Shown here piece after piece: positions 8,568-18,688 of a DNA stretch of 64,000 nt (positions are counted from its first letter, which is position 1; the number at the start of each line of letters is the position of its first letter). Where the stretch lies: positions 21,530 to 85,529 of the forward strand of contig FR881229.1 of assembly GCA_000434735.1 (NCBI GenBank), read 5' to 3'. The translations under genes and the position numbers were made by a program. Source of the stretch: Bacteroides sp. CAG:530. GTDB lineage: Bacteria > Bacteroidota > Bacteroidia > Bacteroidales > Bacteroidaceae. The notes below the pieces were generated by a model. The model did not search any database. It saw nothing but the letters and a program-made list of their open reading frames with translations, and was not told the DNA's origin.

Positions 8568-9680
8568 ATGAATCAAGAAAAACAATACAATAATCGGCAG
8601 ACAGAATGCGAAAAGGGAGATGATATCTTACCCATGGAGCAAGAGCTGACTGCTGATATAGAAGAAGCCCTCTTCCGACTTAAATTCGAAGAGCCATCTG
8701 TTGATACCGAATGGAACAAATTTAACCAGCGTAATCAGAAGAAAAACACTGGCATCCGAAAAGGACTATATATATTAAGCGGAATAGCCGCTGCAGCCGT
8801 AATCATTATAGCCGTACTTCTGATTGGAAATATGCCATCACACAACAACATGCCCCGTAAAGAAATGGCCGTAATCATAGAGTCTATTCCCGAAAGCGTC
8901 TCTGAGGAAGAGACGCAAACTGAACAAGATAAAAATCAAGCGGAGCGTATAGTCCCTACTATAAAGCCGAATATAAAATCAGAAAAGGTAATCTATACAC
9001 ATCAGGTAATTAAAAAGGTGCGCCATAATGTGGTATCCATTCCACGAGGACAGGTGTACAAGCTGACATTAAGCGATGGAACCGAAGTATGGATGAACGC
9101 ATCGAGCTATCTATCCTTCCCTACCCGATTTACCGGACCACGACGCGAAGTAAAACTGGAAGGAGAGGCTTACTTCAAGGTCGCTCACGACGCAAAGCAT
9201 CCTTTCATCATCAAGACCAGCGGAATGACAACCGAAGTACTCGGTACAGAATTCAACATCAAAGCCTATTCCGGATCGGAAGCCCACGTAACGTTAGTGC
9301 GAGGCTCGGTGAAAGTACATCTTCCGCAAGCCGACCAAGAGGTGCTGCTTACCCCTGGCGATGACATCGCCTATAACGGCACAGACTACACCGTGCAGCA
9401 AACCGACATCAGCTATTATACACAATGGATGGAAGGCTATTTCTACTACGACAATGTATCGCTCACCGACGTACTAAAAGACTTAGGACGATGGTATAAT
9501 GTAACAATAGCCTTAGAGCAAGACTCCTTGCTACTGTCGCAACGCCTCCACTTCGTAGCCGACCGAAACGAAAACATAGACAACGCCATAGAGAATCTGA
9601 ACCATTACCCGTATCTATCGGTATATAAAGACGGAGATAGAATTAACGTATGCCGCAAGCAAGATTATATATCCGAATAG
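8568..9680 (+). CDS. FecR-family anti-sigma factor with C-terminal DUF4974
   Basis: This 370-residue protein has a cytoplasmic N-terminal part, a single membrane segment at about residues 66-87 (LYILSGIAAAAVIIIAVLLIGN), a FecR domain at about 165-265 (YKLTLSDGTEVWMNASSYLSFPTRF, VKLEGEAYFKVAHDAKHPFIIKT) and a C-terminal DUF4974 region (YYDNVSLTDVLKDLGRWYNVTIAL). FecR proteins hold the ECF sigma factor at the inner membrane and receive a signal from the periplasmic STN domain of a TonB-dependent transporter. The transporter encoded next does carry an STN domain, which supports the pairing. Confidence 0.95.
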   Translation: MNQEKQYNNRQTECEKGDDILPMEQELTADIEEALFRLKFEEPSVDTEWNKFNQRNQKKNTGIRKGLYILSGIAAAAVIIIAVLLIGNMPSHNNMPRKEMAVIIESIPESVSEEETQTEQDKNQAERIVPTIKPNIKSEKVIYTHQVIKKVRHNVVSIPRGQVYKLTLSDGTEVWMNASSYLSFPTRFTGPRREVKLEGEAYFKVAHDAKHPFIIKTSGMTTEVLGTEFNIKAYSGSEAHVTLVRGSVKVHLPQADQEVLLTPGDDIAYNGTDYTVQQTDISYYTQWMEGYFYYDNVSLTDVLKDLGRWYNVTIALEQDSLLLSQRLHFVADRNENIDNAIENLNHYPYLSVYKDGDRINVCRKQDYISE

Positions 9681-9827
9681 CATACAATCGGCACTTTAAC
9701 TTTTCACATTGACACCAAAAAGCATAATTAGCGAAACAAAATCAAAGAAAAATCGTTTTTATAGGGACCATAAAGGAAAGTCTTTCGTAGTAACAATAAA
9801 AATATAAATTTTCAATATATTAAGCTT
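9681..9827 (+). promoter_or_regulatory. Leader region upstream of the STN-containing SusC gene, likely ECF-dependent
   Basis: The 147-bp gap between the anti-sigma gene and susC has no TAnnTTTG match. By analogy with other FecI/FecR systems, the transport genes should have their own promoter recognised by the upstream ECF factor. The segment GTTTTTATAGGGACC (about 9754-9768) is a possible core, but this is a guess because the recognised motif is not known. Confidence 0.3.
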
Positions 9828-12800
9828 ATGAAAGACTTCTTGAATCTTAAGAAACCGTTTCGGGGTTTCTTAATGCTGACATTGATGGTCTATGCGCTAA
9901 GTAGCATATTTTGCGCTCAACTATCCGCGCAGAATCTTCAACGCAAGATAGACTTCGCTTGTCAGAACGAACCTATGCCTTCTGTATTAAAAAAGGTGGA
10001 ACAGGCTTCCGGTCTTAAAGTCCTATTTACCTATAACGAAGTGCAGAACTTTAAAGTAACAGTAAAGCTGTCGCAAAAGACTGTAGACCAAATCATGTCG
10101 GCTGTAACTTCACAGCTCCCGCTATCGTATAAAATAGAAAAAGGCTACATCTCTGTCTTTACTACCAAACGCCAAGCTAACCAAGGCATCATCTACGGAC
10201 GCGTGAAAGATGAATCCGGAGAACCTCTTCCTGGAGTAAGCGTATCGACCGATAATCCTACTATCGGCGGAATAACAGACGCTGCCGGAAACTTCAACAT
10301 AACAATTCCTAAAGGAAAGAAAGTAAAGGCGGTTACTTTCTCCTTTGTAGGTATGCAAAAAGTCAGCGTTCCATTTAACGGAAAGGCTATCAATATTGCC
10401 ATGAAAGACGATGCAAAAGCTATCGACGAAGTTGTGGTAACAGGTATTTTCGAACGTAAGAAAGAAGGATTTACCGGATCGGCCAACAGAATGTCGGGCG
10501 ATGATGTACGAAAGCTTACTTCGGGCAACGTGCTTAACGCCATTCAACTTCTGGACCCGGGCTTCCGTATGGGAGACAATATGATTTCAGGTTCAAACCC
10601 TAACTCTGTGCCCGATTTCAATATGCGTGGTCAGTCGAGCATGGGCGACTATTCTACAGACGAAACCGTCATTATGCGTGGTGATATAGACACCCGTCCT
10701 AACCAGCCTCTATTCGTACTCGACGGTATAATAGATGTAGGCGTTACAAAAATCATCGACCTCGACCCGGCACAAATAGAAAGCATTACCTTGCTGAAAG
10801 ATGCTGCCGCAATGTCTATCTACGGATCGGAAGCATCGAACGGTGTAGTTGTAGTAGAAACAAAAGCACCGGCTGCCGGAAAACTTAGAGTGACTTATAA
10901 CGGTAACTACAAAATTGAATATCCTGACCTTACCGACTACGACCTTCTTAATTCGGCAGAAAAGCTTGAGTTGGAAAAACGTGCCGGATATTACGACCCG
11001 ATAGGCAGTACCGAAAATCAAGTGAACCGATACAATTCTTACCGCTGGAAACTACTTGAAATAGAGCGCGGGGTAAATACATACTGGCTGTCTCAGCCGG
11101 TAGAAACCGTATTTGCACAACGCCACGGTATCAACCTTGAAGGAGGAAACGAATCATTACGCTACAAACTGTATGCAGGCGTAAACGACGCTCCCGGTGT
11201 GATGAAACAAACAGGCGTATACGGAAAGAGCGCCAGTCTTGATATACGCTACCGCTATAAAGGATTACTCATCAGCAACATCGCTTACGTAGACTACACC
11301 AAATCTGACAGAACATCGCCTTATGGTACTTTCAATGAATATACACTGCTGAACCCTTACTATAGAATTACCGACAGCAACGGACAGATTAAGCAATACC
11401 TTGAACAGTCTACAGTATCGAGCGACCACAAAACCAGTGCCGGTATGACTGTAGGTAATCCGATGTATAATACACAGTATAACTCACTCGACAGAAACAT
11501 CGCATTCGAAATACGCGATGCCTTCAGAGCAGAATATACCCCTATTCCTAACCTGCGCTTGGCAATGGACTTCACCGTAAGCCGCAGCACAGCCGACCTT
11601 GACGTGTTTAAATCGGCCAACCATACCGATTTCATCACCGTAAGCGACCTTAATAAAAAAGGCTCTTACCGATGGACAAACAGCACATCGAACAGCTACG
11701 ACTTGGCATTCACCGCAAGCTATAATAAGGTGTGGAACAACAAACATGTATTATCGGCATACGGACGATATAACGTCAAAGAGAAGAAAAGCCACAGTGC
11801 CGGAGCATACGCTACCGGATTCCCTAACGATAACATGGACGAAATCTATCTGGGAGCCGCCGTACAGAATGTAACCGGAAGCGAAAGCACAAGCCGCGCC
11901 TTCGGCGGTGTAGCGACATTAAGCTATACTTACGACCAGCGTTATGCAGCCGATTTCAATATCCGTATGGATGCTTCTTCTGAATTTGGTAGAAACAACC
12001 GCTATGCTCCGTTCTGGTCGGGCGGTGTACGCTGGAATATCGACAAAGAGAAGTTCGTAAAGAAATGGAAGTTGTTCGATGAATTGATTTTCCGTTCTAC
12101 ATACGGTATCACAGGTACGCAAGGATTCTCGCCATACCAAGCCCTACAGATGTACACCTATTCTAATTCGATGCGAATCTATCAAAGCTCGGACGTGGTA
12201 GGTACACTACTCTACGGAATGGGTAACCCCGACTTGAAATGGCAGACTACCAAAGCGTTCAACTTAGGTTTAGACTTTAACATGCTTCACCGCATCATCA
12301 GCGGACGATTTGAATATTACTATAAACTGACCGAAAACACAGTAATAGATTATTCAATGGCTCCTTCTGTAGGTTTTACCAACATAAAAGACAATATCGG
12401 AAATATCAGCAACGAAGGTTATGAGTTTACTCTGCGCTTTATGCCGTACAATAATCTGCATAAGCAAATGAACTTTAACATCGTTGTAAACGGTAGCCAC
12501 AACAAGAACACCATAAAGAAAATTTCTAATGCCTTGCGCATACGAAACCAAGAGCAACTAAAAGCTGACGCAAGCAACCCGAACAAGTTGTCTCGTCCGT
12601 TGCCGCGCTATGAAGAAGGATACTCGCAGACTATGATATGGGCGGTACGCTCACTCGGCATAGACCCGATGACCGGACGCGAAATCTTCTTGAACCGTAA
12701 CGGAGAAAGAGTAAGCGAATGGAATTCTGCAGACATGGTTCCTGTAGGAGATACAGAAGCCAAAGTAGCCGGAACACTTAGTTCTCACTTTAACTGGAGA

Positions 12801-13226
12801 GGATTGAGCGTAAGCATCGCCGCACGCTATCGTATAGGTGGACAATATTACAACAAGACGCTGGTAGACAAAGTTGAGAACGCCGACTTGAGTTATAACG
12901 TAGACCGCCGCGCCTATACCGACCGTTGGCTAAATCCGGGAGACCAAGCTAAATATAAGGCCGTAACAACCGATATTAACGGCTCGCAGACAAAAGCAAG
13001 CGACCGTTTCGTAATGGACAACAATGAATTGGTACTGAATACCATAAACGTACAATACCGTTTTGAGAAGAAACGTGAACCGTTCATTAAGAAACTTGGC
13101 CTCAGCAGTGCTACTGTAGGATTGTATATGGAAGACTTGTTCCATTGGTCTACCATCAAACAAGAAAGAGGTATCACTTACCCGATGTCGCGCCAAATAT
13201 CGATGTCTCTCAATCTAACCTTTTAA
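9828..13226 (+). CDS. SusC/RagA-family TonB-linked transporter with N-terminal STN signalling domain
   Basis: The protein is 1132 residues. After a signal peptide (about 1-36) comes an STN (secretin/TonB short N-terminal) domain at about 38-108 (IDFACQNEPMPSVLKKVEQAS...LPLSYKIEKGYISVF). A carboxypeptidase-like domain starts near 119 (GIIYGRVKDESGEPLPGVSV), then the plug (DEVVVTGIFERKKEGFTGSA; PLFVLDGIIDVGV; LLKDAAAMSIYGSEASNGVVVV) and a barrel ending in SLNLTF. The STN domain is the part that contacts FecR-type anti-sigma factors, so this transporter is expected to induce its own operon when loaded. The SusC encoded at 3858-7322 lacks STN and is not expected to be the sensor here. Confidence 0.96.
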   Translation: MKDFLNLKKPFRGFLMLTLMVYALSSIFCAQLSAQNLQRKIDFACQNEPMPSVLKKVEQASGLKVLFTYNEVQNFKVTVKLSQKTVDQIMSAVTSQLPLSYKIEKGYISVFTTKRQANQGIIYGRVKDESGEPLPGVSVSTDNPTIGGITDAAGNFNITIPKGKKVKAVTFSFVGMQKVSVPFNGKAINIAMKDDAKAIDEVVVTGIFERKKEGFTGSANRMSGDDVRKLTSGNVLNAIQLLDPGFRMGDNMISGSNPNSVPDFNMRGQSSMGDYSTDETVIMRGDIDTRPNQPLFVLDGIIDVGVTKIIDLDPAQIESITLLKDAAAMSIYGSEASNGVVVVETKAPAAGKLRVTYNGNYKIEYPDLTDYDLLNSAEKLELEKRAGYYDPIGSTENQVNRYNSYRWKLLEIERGVNTYWLSQPVETVFAQRHGINLEGGNESLRYKLYAGVNDAPGVMKQTGVYGKSASLDIRYRYKGLLISNIAYVDYTKSDRTSPYGTFNEYTLLNPYYRITDSNGQIKQYLEQSTVSSDHKTSAGMTVGNPMYNTQYNSLDRNIAFEIRDAFRAEYTPIPNLRLAMDFTVSRSTADLDVFKSANHTDFITVSDLNKKGSYRWTNSTSNSYDLAFTASYNKVWNNKHVLSAYGRYNVKEKKSHSAGAYATGFPNDNMDEIYLGAAVQNVTGSESTSRAFGGVATLSYTYDQRYAADFNIRMDASSEFGRNNRYAPFWSGGVRWNIDKEKFVKKWKLFDELIFRSTYGITGTQGFSPYQALQMYTYSNSMRIYQSSDVVGTLLYGMGNPDLKWQTTKAFNLGLDFNMLHRIISGRFEYYYKLTENTVIDYSMAPSVGFTNIKDNIGNISNEGYEFTLRFMPYNNLHKQMNFNIVVNGSHNKNTIKKISNALRIRNQEQLKADASNPNKLSRPLPRYEEGYSQTMIWAVRSLGIDPMTGREIFLNRNGERVSEWNSADMVPVGDTEAKVAGTLSSHFNWRGLSVSIAARYRIGGQYYNKTLVDKVENADLSYNVDRRAYTDRWLNPGDQAKYKAVTTDINGSQTKASDRFVMDNNELVLNTINVQYRFEKKREPFIKKLGLSSATVGLYMEDLFHWSTIKQERGITYPMSRQISMSLNLTF

Positions 13227-13242
13227 GTGAACATTTACCATC

Positions 13243-14658
13243 ATGAAGAAATCTATAATATACATAATATGCTGCATATCGCTTACGATGACTTCGTGTA
13301 GCGATTGGCTGGATGTGAAGCCTAAAACAAACATTGAAGAAGAAGACCTCTTTAAGAACGAGCAAGGCTTTAAAGAAGCACTTACCGGTATATACATAAA
13401 AATGTGCTCCACCAGCTTGTATGGACGTGAAATGACTTACGGCTTTATGGATATATTGGCACAACGCTATGACAACAGCCAAAACCAGAACGCGGATTAC
13501 AACGATGCCGACGTATGGTACACCTATCCGTCGACAAAGACCGAGACATATACCAACAACTTCTGGTCAATGGATTATAACCTGATAGCTAACTTGAATA
13601 ACCTGTTAGCTAACATCGACAATAACGGAGATGTTATCACCACTAGCGGATTACGCGACATAATAAAAGGTGAAGCATTAGGACTCCGTTCGTTCATTTA
13701 CTTTGACTTGCTGCGCATGTTCGGTCCTATTTATAAAGACAACGCATCATCGCCTTCTATCCCCTATCGTACTACATTCGACAGAAACACAGCAAAACTG
13801 CTTCCTGCCAGTGAAGTAATAGACAAAATCATAGAAGACCTGAAAGCAGCCGAAGACCTGCTCGAAAAAGACCCGATGACCATCACATTCCCAACCGGAG
13901 GAGTACCGACAGGATTCTTAAGCAACCGTTTTAACCGCATGAACAAATATGCCGTGAAAGCGGAACTCGCAAGAGCTTATCTGTGGAAAGGAGACAAAAC
14001 CAATGCCGCCATTAAAGCACAAGAAGTGATAGACAACAAACAGTTTGCCCTCATAACAGACAATACGCTCGACAAGCTGGGTTCTACCGAACTGATTTTT
14101 GCGCTGAATATGGATTCTGAAACATTCCCCGACCAGATTACCAACGATTTTCAATTGGCAAGCTGGAGCTACTACGTGCTGATGGATATCAACAAGTTCT
14201 ATTCTATCTTCAGTACTACAACCGACGGAATGAACGACATGCGTGTAAAAGAAGGATGCGGATTCAGCGTCAGCAGCACCGGTGCCGTATCATTGAAGTA
14301 CGATCAGTCTAACTTGGTATCGCCCGTTTTGAAAAACACGATGCCTCTTATCCGCTTGTCGGAAATGTATTACATATTGGCTGAATGTGCAGACGATATG
14401 GAAGAATCGGCTCGACAATTGTCTGTAGTTCGCAGCGCACGCGGTATAGACGAAGTGGAATATCAAACAGAAGAAGACAAAATGTCGAATATAGAAAAAG
14501 AATATCGCAAAGAGTTCTACGCAGAAGGACAACTTTGGTTCTTCTACAAACGCCTTGGATATAAGACATTCCTGTCGTGTCCTGTAACATCGATGACAGA
14601 AGCGAACTATCGTTTCTCTATCCCCGATGACGAAACAATTTTAGGAAACATAAACTAA
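13243..14658 (+). CDS. RagB/SusD-family lipoprotein
   Basis: A 471-residue lipoprotein with lipobox MTSC (Cys19) followed by SDWLDVKPKTNIEEEDLFKNEQGFKEALTGIY, the standard SusD N-terminus. The core has GEALGLRSFIYFDLLRMFGPIY and NRMNKYAVKAELARAYLWKGD, and the C-terminal IRLSEMYYILAECA and YRKEFYAEGQLWFFYKRLG elements are present. It should form the lid of the STN-type SusC encoded 16 bp upstream. The acidic residues soon after the lipid-bearing Cys agree with export to the cell surface. Confidence 0.95.
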   Translation: MKKSIIYIICCISLTMTSCSDWLDVKPKTNIEEEDLFKNEQGFKEALTGIYIKMCSTSLYGREMTYGFMDILAQRYDNSQNQNADYNDADVWYTYPSTKTETYTNNFWSMDYNLIANLNNLLANIDNNGDVITTSGLRDIIKGEALGLRSFIYFDLLRMFGPIYKDNASSPSIPYRTTFDRNTAKLLPASEVIDKIIEDLKAAEDLLEKDPMTITFPTGGVPTGFLSNRFNRMNKYAVKAELARAYLWKGDKTNAAIKAQEVIDNKQFALITDNTLDKLGSTELIFALNMDSETFPDQITNDFQLASWSYYVLMDINKFYSIFSTTTDGMNDMRVKEGCGFSVSSTGAVSLKYDQSNLVSPVLKNTMPLIRLSEMYYILAECADDMEESARQLSVVRSARGIDEVEYQTEEDKMSNIEKEYRKEFYAEGQLWFFYKRLGYKTFLSCPVTSMTEANYRFSIPDDETILGNIN

Positions 14659-14665
14659 AGACTAT

Positions 14666-15496
14666 ATGAAAATGAGATATTTCTATTTGATTCTTACGTT
14701 CGCTTCTATTTGCTTGGCTTCGTGTAAACAAGAAGAGGTAAAAACATTCTCTTCCGAACGAGGAGTCAATTTCGTGAACTACGATGATTGGAGCAAGACT
14801 TACGAAGACGATTACAATAGCTTGAAATTGGAGCATAATTTCCTTGAAGATTACGCTACCCAAGGATGGCAGGTGGCCGATTATACACAGGAAGTAGGTA
14901 TTCAGCTGGAAGGACAATTCAGCGATAGCCCCATCTCAGTAAAAGTGAAGGTTGAAGCAGTAGACGGTTACGAACTGCCTACACTGACACTTCCTGAAGA
15001 ATGCGTAATTGAACCGGGAGAGTATCAAACGCACTTTACTCTTACCTGCAAGAAGCCAGAGGCTTACGACAAAGTGTATAAGGCAAAACTGGTATTCGAC
15101 TATTCGGCTAGCGGATTAGTTGCGGGTACCAAAGAACGTCAGTCGTACGAAATCACCATATCCGACGCAACTATATGGAACGACATGTACGTTTCTAACG
15201 AAGCTGAATGGAACTCCAGCTTTTCTAACATCTTAGGAACATACGGTCCGGTAAAAGTACGTTTCTTATTGGTAGCCCTGGGAACATCCGACGAATCGGG
15301 TGCTGTAGGATATAATGCAGGTAAAAACTACAGCGGCATCCGTCAGTATTACTACAACCAGAAAAACGGATGGAGCGGTGGATTTAAAGGTGGATGGGTA
15401 AGTTGGTATATCGATGATGGTTTATACCTCTACGAAGAAAACTACGGAAAAGCTCCTGCCGAAGCCGACGGAACTCCTGTAACATTTAACTTTTAG
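14666..15496 (+). CDS. DUF4843-family lipoprotein
   Basis: The 276-residue protein has lipobox LASC (Cys20), then KQEEVKTFSSERGVNFV. A beta-rich body contains a typical Calx/Ig-like stretch (ISVKVKVEAVDGYELPTLTLPEECVIEPGEYQTHFTLTCKKPEAYDKVYKAKLVFDYS). DUF4843 lipoproteins are regularly encoded just after SusC/SusD pairs of ECF-controlled operons; their molecular role is unknown and surface ligand binding is only inferred. It lies 7 bp after susD and 18 bp before the PKD-like gene. Confidence 0.85.
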   Translation: MKMRYFYLILTFASICLASCKQEEVKTFSSERGVNFVNYDDWSKTYEDDYNSLKLEHNFLEDYATQGWQVADYTQEVGIQLEGQFSDSPISVKVKVEAVDGYELPTLTLPEECVIEPGEYQTHFTLTCKKPEAYDKVYKAKLVFDYSASGLVAGTKERQSYEITISDATIWNDMYVSNEAEWNSSFSNILGTYGPVKVRFLLVALGTSDESGAVGYNAGKNYSGIRQYYYNQKNGWSGGFKGGWVSWYIDDGLYLYEENYGKAPAEADGTPVTFNF

Positions 15497-15514
15497 CATT
15501 AAGAAACAAAGAAC

Positions 15515-17149
15515 ATGAAAACTTCAAGATATTTATTTGTGGCATGTGTTAGCGGTTTCCTGTTGTCGTCTTGCTATAAAGACAAAGGAGACTACGTATA
15601 CAACGAAGACATCCACGATATTTCCGTAAAACTGGAAAGCGTTTACGGAATGAGAAAGAGCGACGGAATAATGACTTGCAACATCGATCCGGAAATAGAG
15701 ACAGCCGATGGCGACAAGTCGTATTTGGAGTATGTATGGATAAGATACAACGAAAAGAGCGGAGTAGAAGATACTGTCTGCAAAACAGAAAGATGTACCT
15801 TCGAACTAGACCCTAACGCTTCCGACTTTTCGTACAAATACAGCCTTCAATTATATGTAACCGACAAGCACACCAATGGAGTAACAATGGTACCGACTTC
15901 GTTAGAAATAACAAAACCATACTCTTACTCTTGGATTGTGCTACACGAAACAGACAATCATGCGGAAGTTGGTACAGTAGAATATGTAGGAGGAAAGGCA
16001 ATGGTCATAGCAAACGCTTATACAGCCGATCGCGGCGAGTCTTTGACAGGTAAACCTGTAAGCTTGGCTGTAGTAAAGAACAGTGTCGATGCCACAAATT
16101 TCAAATATCAGTCAGTATCGCAGATTTATGTTACCACTACAAACTTAGAAGAATCAGGGTTGCTGAATCAGACCGATCACTTTAAGCAAATGGCTCCGTG
16201 GAATCAGTTGGTTCACACATCGCAAGCCAACGATATCGACTTCGAGAATATGCAGTTCGGAATGGGAGACCCAGGATTGGTAGTTACATCAAACGGTAAC
16301 ATATTCAGAAACAACTACCGTAGTCCTTTCATGTTCGAAATGAAAGTCGATCCGAGTCTTACTGGAGAATGCTACTTCGACAAATGCGAATCGGGTTCTA
16401 CAATCGGTATAGCATACGACAAGAAAGGACATCGTTTTGTCATGCTGAATTTCAGCAGCAACTGGAGAGGATATGAACAGTCTTCTGTTACATCTGCAGG
16501 AACCATATCCGCCATCGGAAACACTGCAGAAAACGCAGCAGACCCCAACAAAGTGCCAGAAGACTATAACTTGATACATTTCATAAACGGATACCGTTAC
16601 GAACTGACTAACCCCGGAGCGATTCTGAAATATCAGGTATATGCATATTGCTTGTCGCCCGACGGACAATCGCACGTATACGTATTCCGCTATCGCCCCT
16701 TGCTGAGCACAAGATATGGAGCTTCTGTTCCATTCTTCTTCTCATTCAAGACTCCACAAGGCGTAACCGAAAGCACCCCAATGACATCAAGCTACGAATA
16801 TAGCAACATCATATTCTATGCCGTAGGAAACAAAATCTATAAGTTAGACCTGGCTACAGGAGAAAGTGCCTTGATATACAGTCTGGAAGAACAAACCGAC
16901 CAGATTATCGACCTGAAAATGGCTGTAGAGGGATATACCGACGATGCTTCCGCATTTACCGGTTCAAGCACTTACGGACATCCTTACACCCGCTGTTTAG
17001 GAGCTGCCGTAAATACTGCCGACGGAAAAGGCAAGATAGTAGTACTGCAACTTAACAGTGCCGGAAAAGTTGAGAAAGAAGAGAAGAAGTGGCCGAACGA
17101 ACAATTGTATGAAGGATTCGGTAAAATAAAAGCTATCGATTTCATTTAA
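15515..17149 (+). CDS. PKD-like family lipoprotein
   Basis: This 544-residue lipoprotein (lipobox LSSC, Cys20) starts YKDKGDYVYNEDIHDISVKL, the signature N-terminus of the PKD-like lipoproteins found in these operons. An Ig/PKD-like segment is followed by a long beta-rich region with propeller-like character (GIAYDKKGHRFVMLNFSS; YEYSNIIFYAVGNKIYKLDLATGESALIYSL). It is probably outer-membrane attached and part of the ligand-capture apparatus with SusD and the DUF4843 protein; no catalytic motif is evident. Confidence 0.85.
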   Translation: MKTSRYLFVACVSGFLLSSCYKDKGDYVYNEDIHDISVKLESVYGMRKSDGIMTCNIDPEIETADGDKSYLEYVWIRYNEKSGVEDTVCKTERCTFELDPNASDFSYKYSLQLYVTDKHTNGVTMVPTSLEITKPYSYSWIVLHETDNHAEVGTVEYVGGKAMVIANAYTADRGESLTGKPVSLAVVKNSVDATNFKYQSVSQIYVTTTNLEESGLLNQTDHFKQMAPWNQLVHTSQANDIDFENMQFGMGDPGLVVTSNGNIFRNNYRSPFMFEMKVDPSLTGECYFDKCESGSTIGIAYDKKGHRFVMLNFSSNWRGYEQSSVTSAGTISAIGNTAENAADPNKVPEDYNLIHFINGYRYELTNPGAILKYQVYAYCLSPDGQSHVYVFRYRPLLSTRYGASVPFFFSFKTPQGVTESTPMTSSYEYSNIIFYAVGNKIYKLDLATGESALIYSLEEQTDQIIDLKMAVEGYTDDASAFTGSSTYGHPYTRCLGAAVNTADGKGKIVVLQLNSAGKVEKEEKKWPNEQLYEGFGKIKAIDFI

Positions 17150-17170
17150 TAAAGAAAAACGGGACAGACA

Positions 17171-18523
17171 ATGAGAAAATCAATTCTTTTATTGATTTCA
17201 GCATTTACGGCAGCATTCATGCTGCCGATAAATGCTTCCGCCCAAGTTCATCTTAAAGGGCAACTGAAAGGTATGGGAACACGCACCGTTCCTATGAATT
17301 ACGACGGAGCGTCATCTATGTTGGGCGATAGCCGAAACATCATATTGCACACCGATGCCGAAGGACGTTTCGATACAATAGTAGCACTAAAAGAACCGGC
17401 TTACTTCAATATAAGCCGTAATACGCTTTATCTTACTCCTGGCGATGACCTGACAGTTTATATCACCACCAATAATAAAGAGGCGAGCTTTAAAGGAAAA
17501 GGAGCGGAAGCGAATGAGTACATGAAATATCGTCTTTTTCCGCATGGAGGTTCTTACTTGGAAGGTGGTCAGAACATAAAATACGATTTCAATACCACCC
17601 GTTCATTCATCGACAGCTTGGCTACACTACGCTTAGACCAACTGAAATCGCTGCCTCGGGTAAGCGATAAGTTCAAATCGATGGAACAAGCACGAATCAC
17701 CGCCGACAAACTGATAAGTTTCTTCTACTATCCTATGTATGCCAAGATGATGGCACAAGGACGAAAGAACATAAGCTTTGCCGTAAACAATGTAGACTCT
17801 TTTTATACGGCTCTGAACAGCGACGCACAGAAAGCCATGAAATGCATACTAAGCGATGATGCCAACTTAGACGTGGCAGCAGTACGCAGCATATTAGGCA
17901 ATGTGCAAGAAGGCAGAAAGAGTTGGATGGAAGGTGTAGAGTTAAGCCACAGAGCACAAGAATTGCTCAAAGCATCCGACTTTGTATACAAGCTGCGCCA
18001 ACATGTTTCAGATTCGCTGCTGACAGCAACAAAAGCTTTTGCCGCACGGATGGCAAACAAGGACCTCGTCAATGAACTGAACGACAAAACAGTTCAAGCC
18101 GAAAAACTATTGAAAGGTCCAGCTATCGACTTCAGTTTTACTGACGTAGAAGGAAAGACACACCATCTTTCTGATTTCAAAGGGAAAGTAATCTATATAG
18201 ATTTCTGGGCTACATGGTGCGGACCGTGTGTCAAAGAGTCGCCCTATTTTGATGCATTGAGTAAAAAGTTCAGCGGAAAAGACATCGTATTCCTGCCCAT
18301 CTCTACCGACACAAGCCGAAACGCATGGTTACGGTACATAGAGAAAAAGCATAAGGAATTGACTCAATACAACACTACAGACAATAAGATCAAAACCGGA
18401 TGGGCAATATTTTACATCCCCCGTTTTGTGTTGATAGACAAAGACTTTAACATTGCCGACGCATACGCTCCCAAACCATCGGAAGCCGCAGCGGAAAAGG
18501 CTATTAATGATTTGCTGAAATAA
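17171..18523 (+). CDS. TlpA-like thiol-disulfide oxidoreductase
   Basis: The 450-residue protein has a signal peptide ending INASA-Q, so it is periplasmic and not lipidated. An N-terminal beta-rich domain of the kind seen before many Bacteroidales TlpA proteins (HLKGQLKGMGTRTVPMNYDG) and a helical middle lead to a C-terminal thioredoxin domain from about residue 320. The active site is WATWCGPC, with Cys350 and Cys353. It should reduce or shuffle disulfides of an envelope protein or of the imported ligand. Being last in the sigma/FecR/SusCD operon suggests that redox chemistry belongs to the transport process. An inverted-repeat element starts inside its stop codon. Confidence 0.92.
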   Translation: MRKSILLLISAFTAAFMLPINASAQVHLKGQLKGMGTRTVPMNYDGASSMLGDSRNIILHTDAEGRFDTIVALKEPAYFNISRNTLYLTPGDDLTVYITTNNKEASFKGKGAEANEYMKYRLFPHGGSYLEGGQNIKYDFNTTRSFIDSLATLRLDQLKSLPRVSDKFKSMEQARITADKLISFFYYPMYAKMMAQGRKNISFAVNNVDSFYTALNSDAQKAMKCILSDDANLDVAAVRSILGNVQEGRKSWMEGVELSHRAQELLKASDFVYKLRQHVSDSLLTATKAFAARMANKDLVNELNDKTVQAEKLLKGPAIDFSFTDVEGKTHHLSDFKGKVIYIDFWATWCGPCVKESPYFDALSKKFSGKDIVFLPISTDTSRNAWLRYIEKKHKELTQYNTTDNKIKTGWAIFYIPRFVLIDKDFNIADAYAPKPSEAAAEKAINDLLK

Positions 18524-18601
18524 AGTCGTCTCACATCGACCGATACGAGCGTTCACAACGACCGATGTGAGCGTGCGTAACGGTCGATGTGAGATAACTT
18601 T
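18522..18601. repeat. Inverted-repeat element, copy B, overlapping a stop codon
   Basis: The left arm AAAGTCGTCTCACATCGACC (from 18522) pairs with GGTCGATGTGAGATAACTTT (to 18601) with two mismatches; including the next inner base the arms are 21 nt. The interior has 22-bp-spaced CGACCGATACGAGC and CGACCGATGTGAGC units. The element begins at the second base of the TAA of the TlpA-like gene (18521-18523) and lies before the 3' end of the leftward lipoprotein gene. The downstream flank TTATTCAATGAA resembles AATGCAATGAA after copy A. Confidence 0.9.
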
Positions 18602-18688
18602 TATTCAATGAACTCACCGTACTTGGAAGCAACTTTTTTTACTTAAGTCTTTTTCCATAATAAAAATAATAAAAGGTTAATAAAGAGT

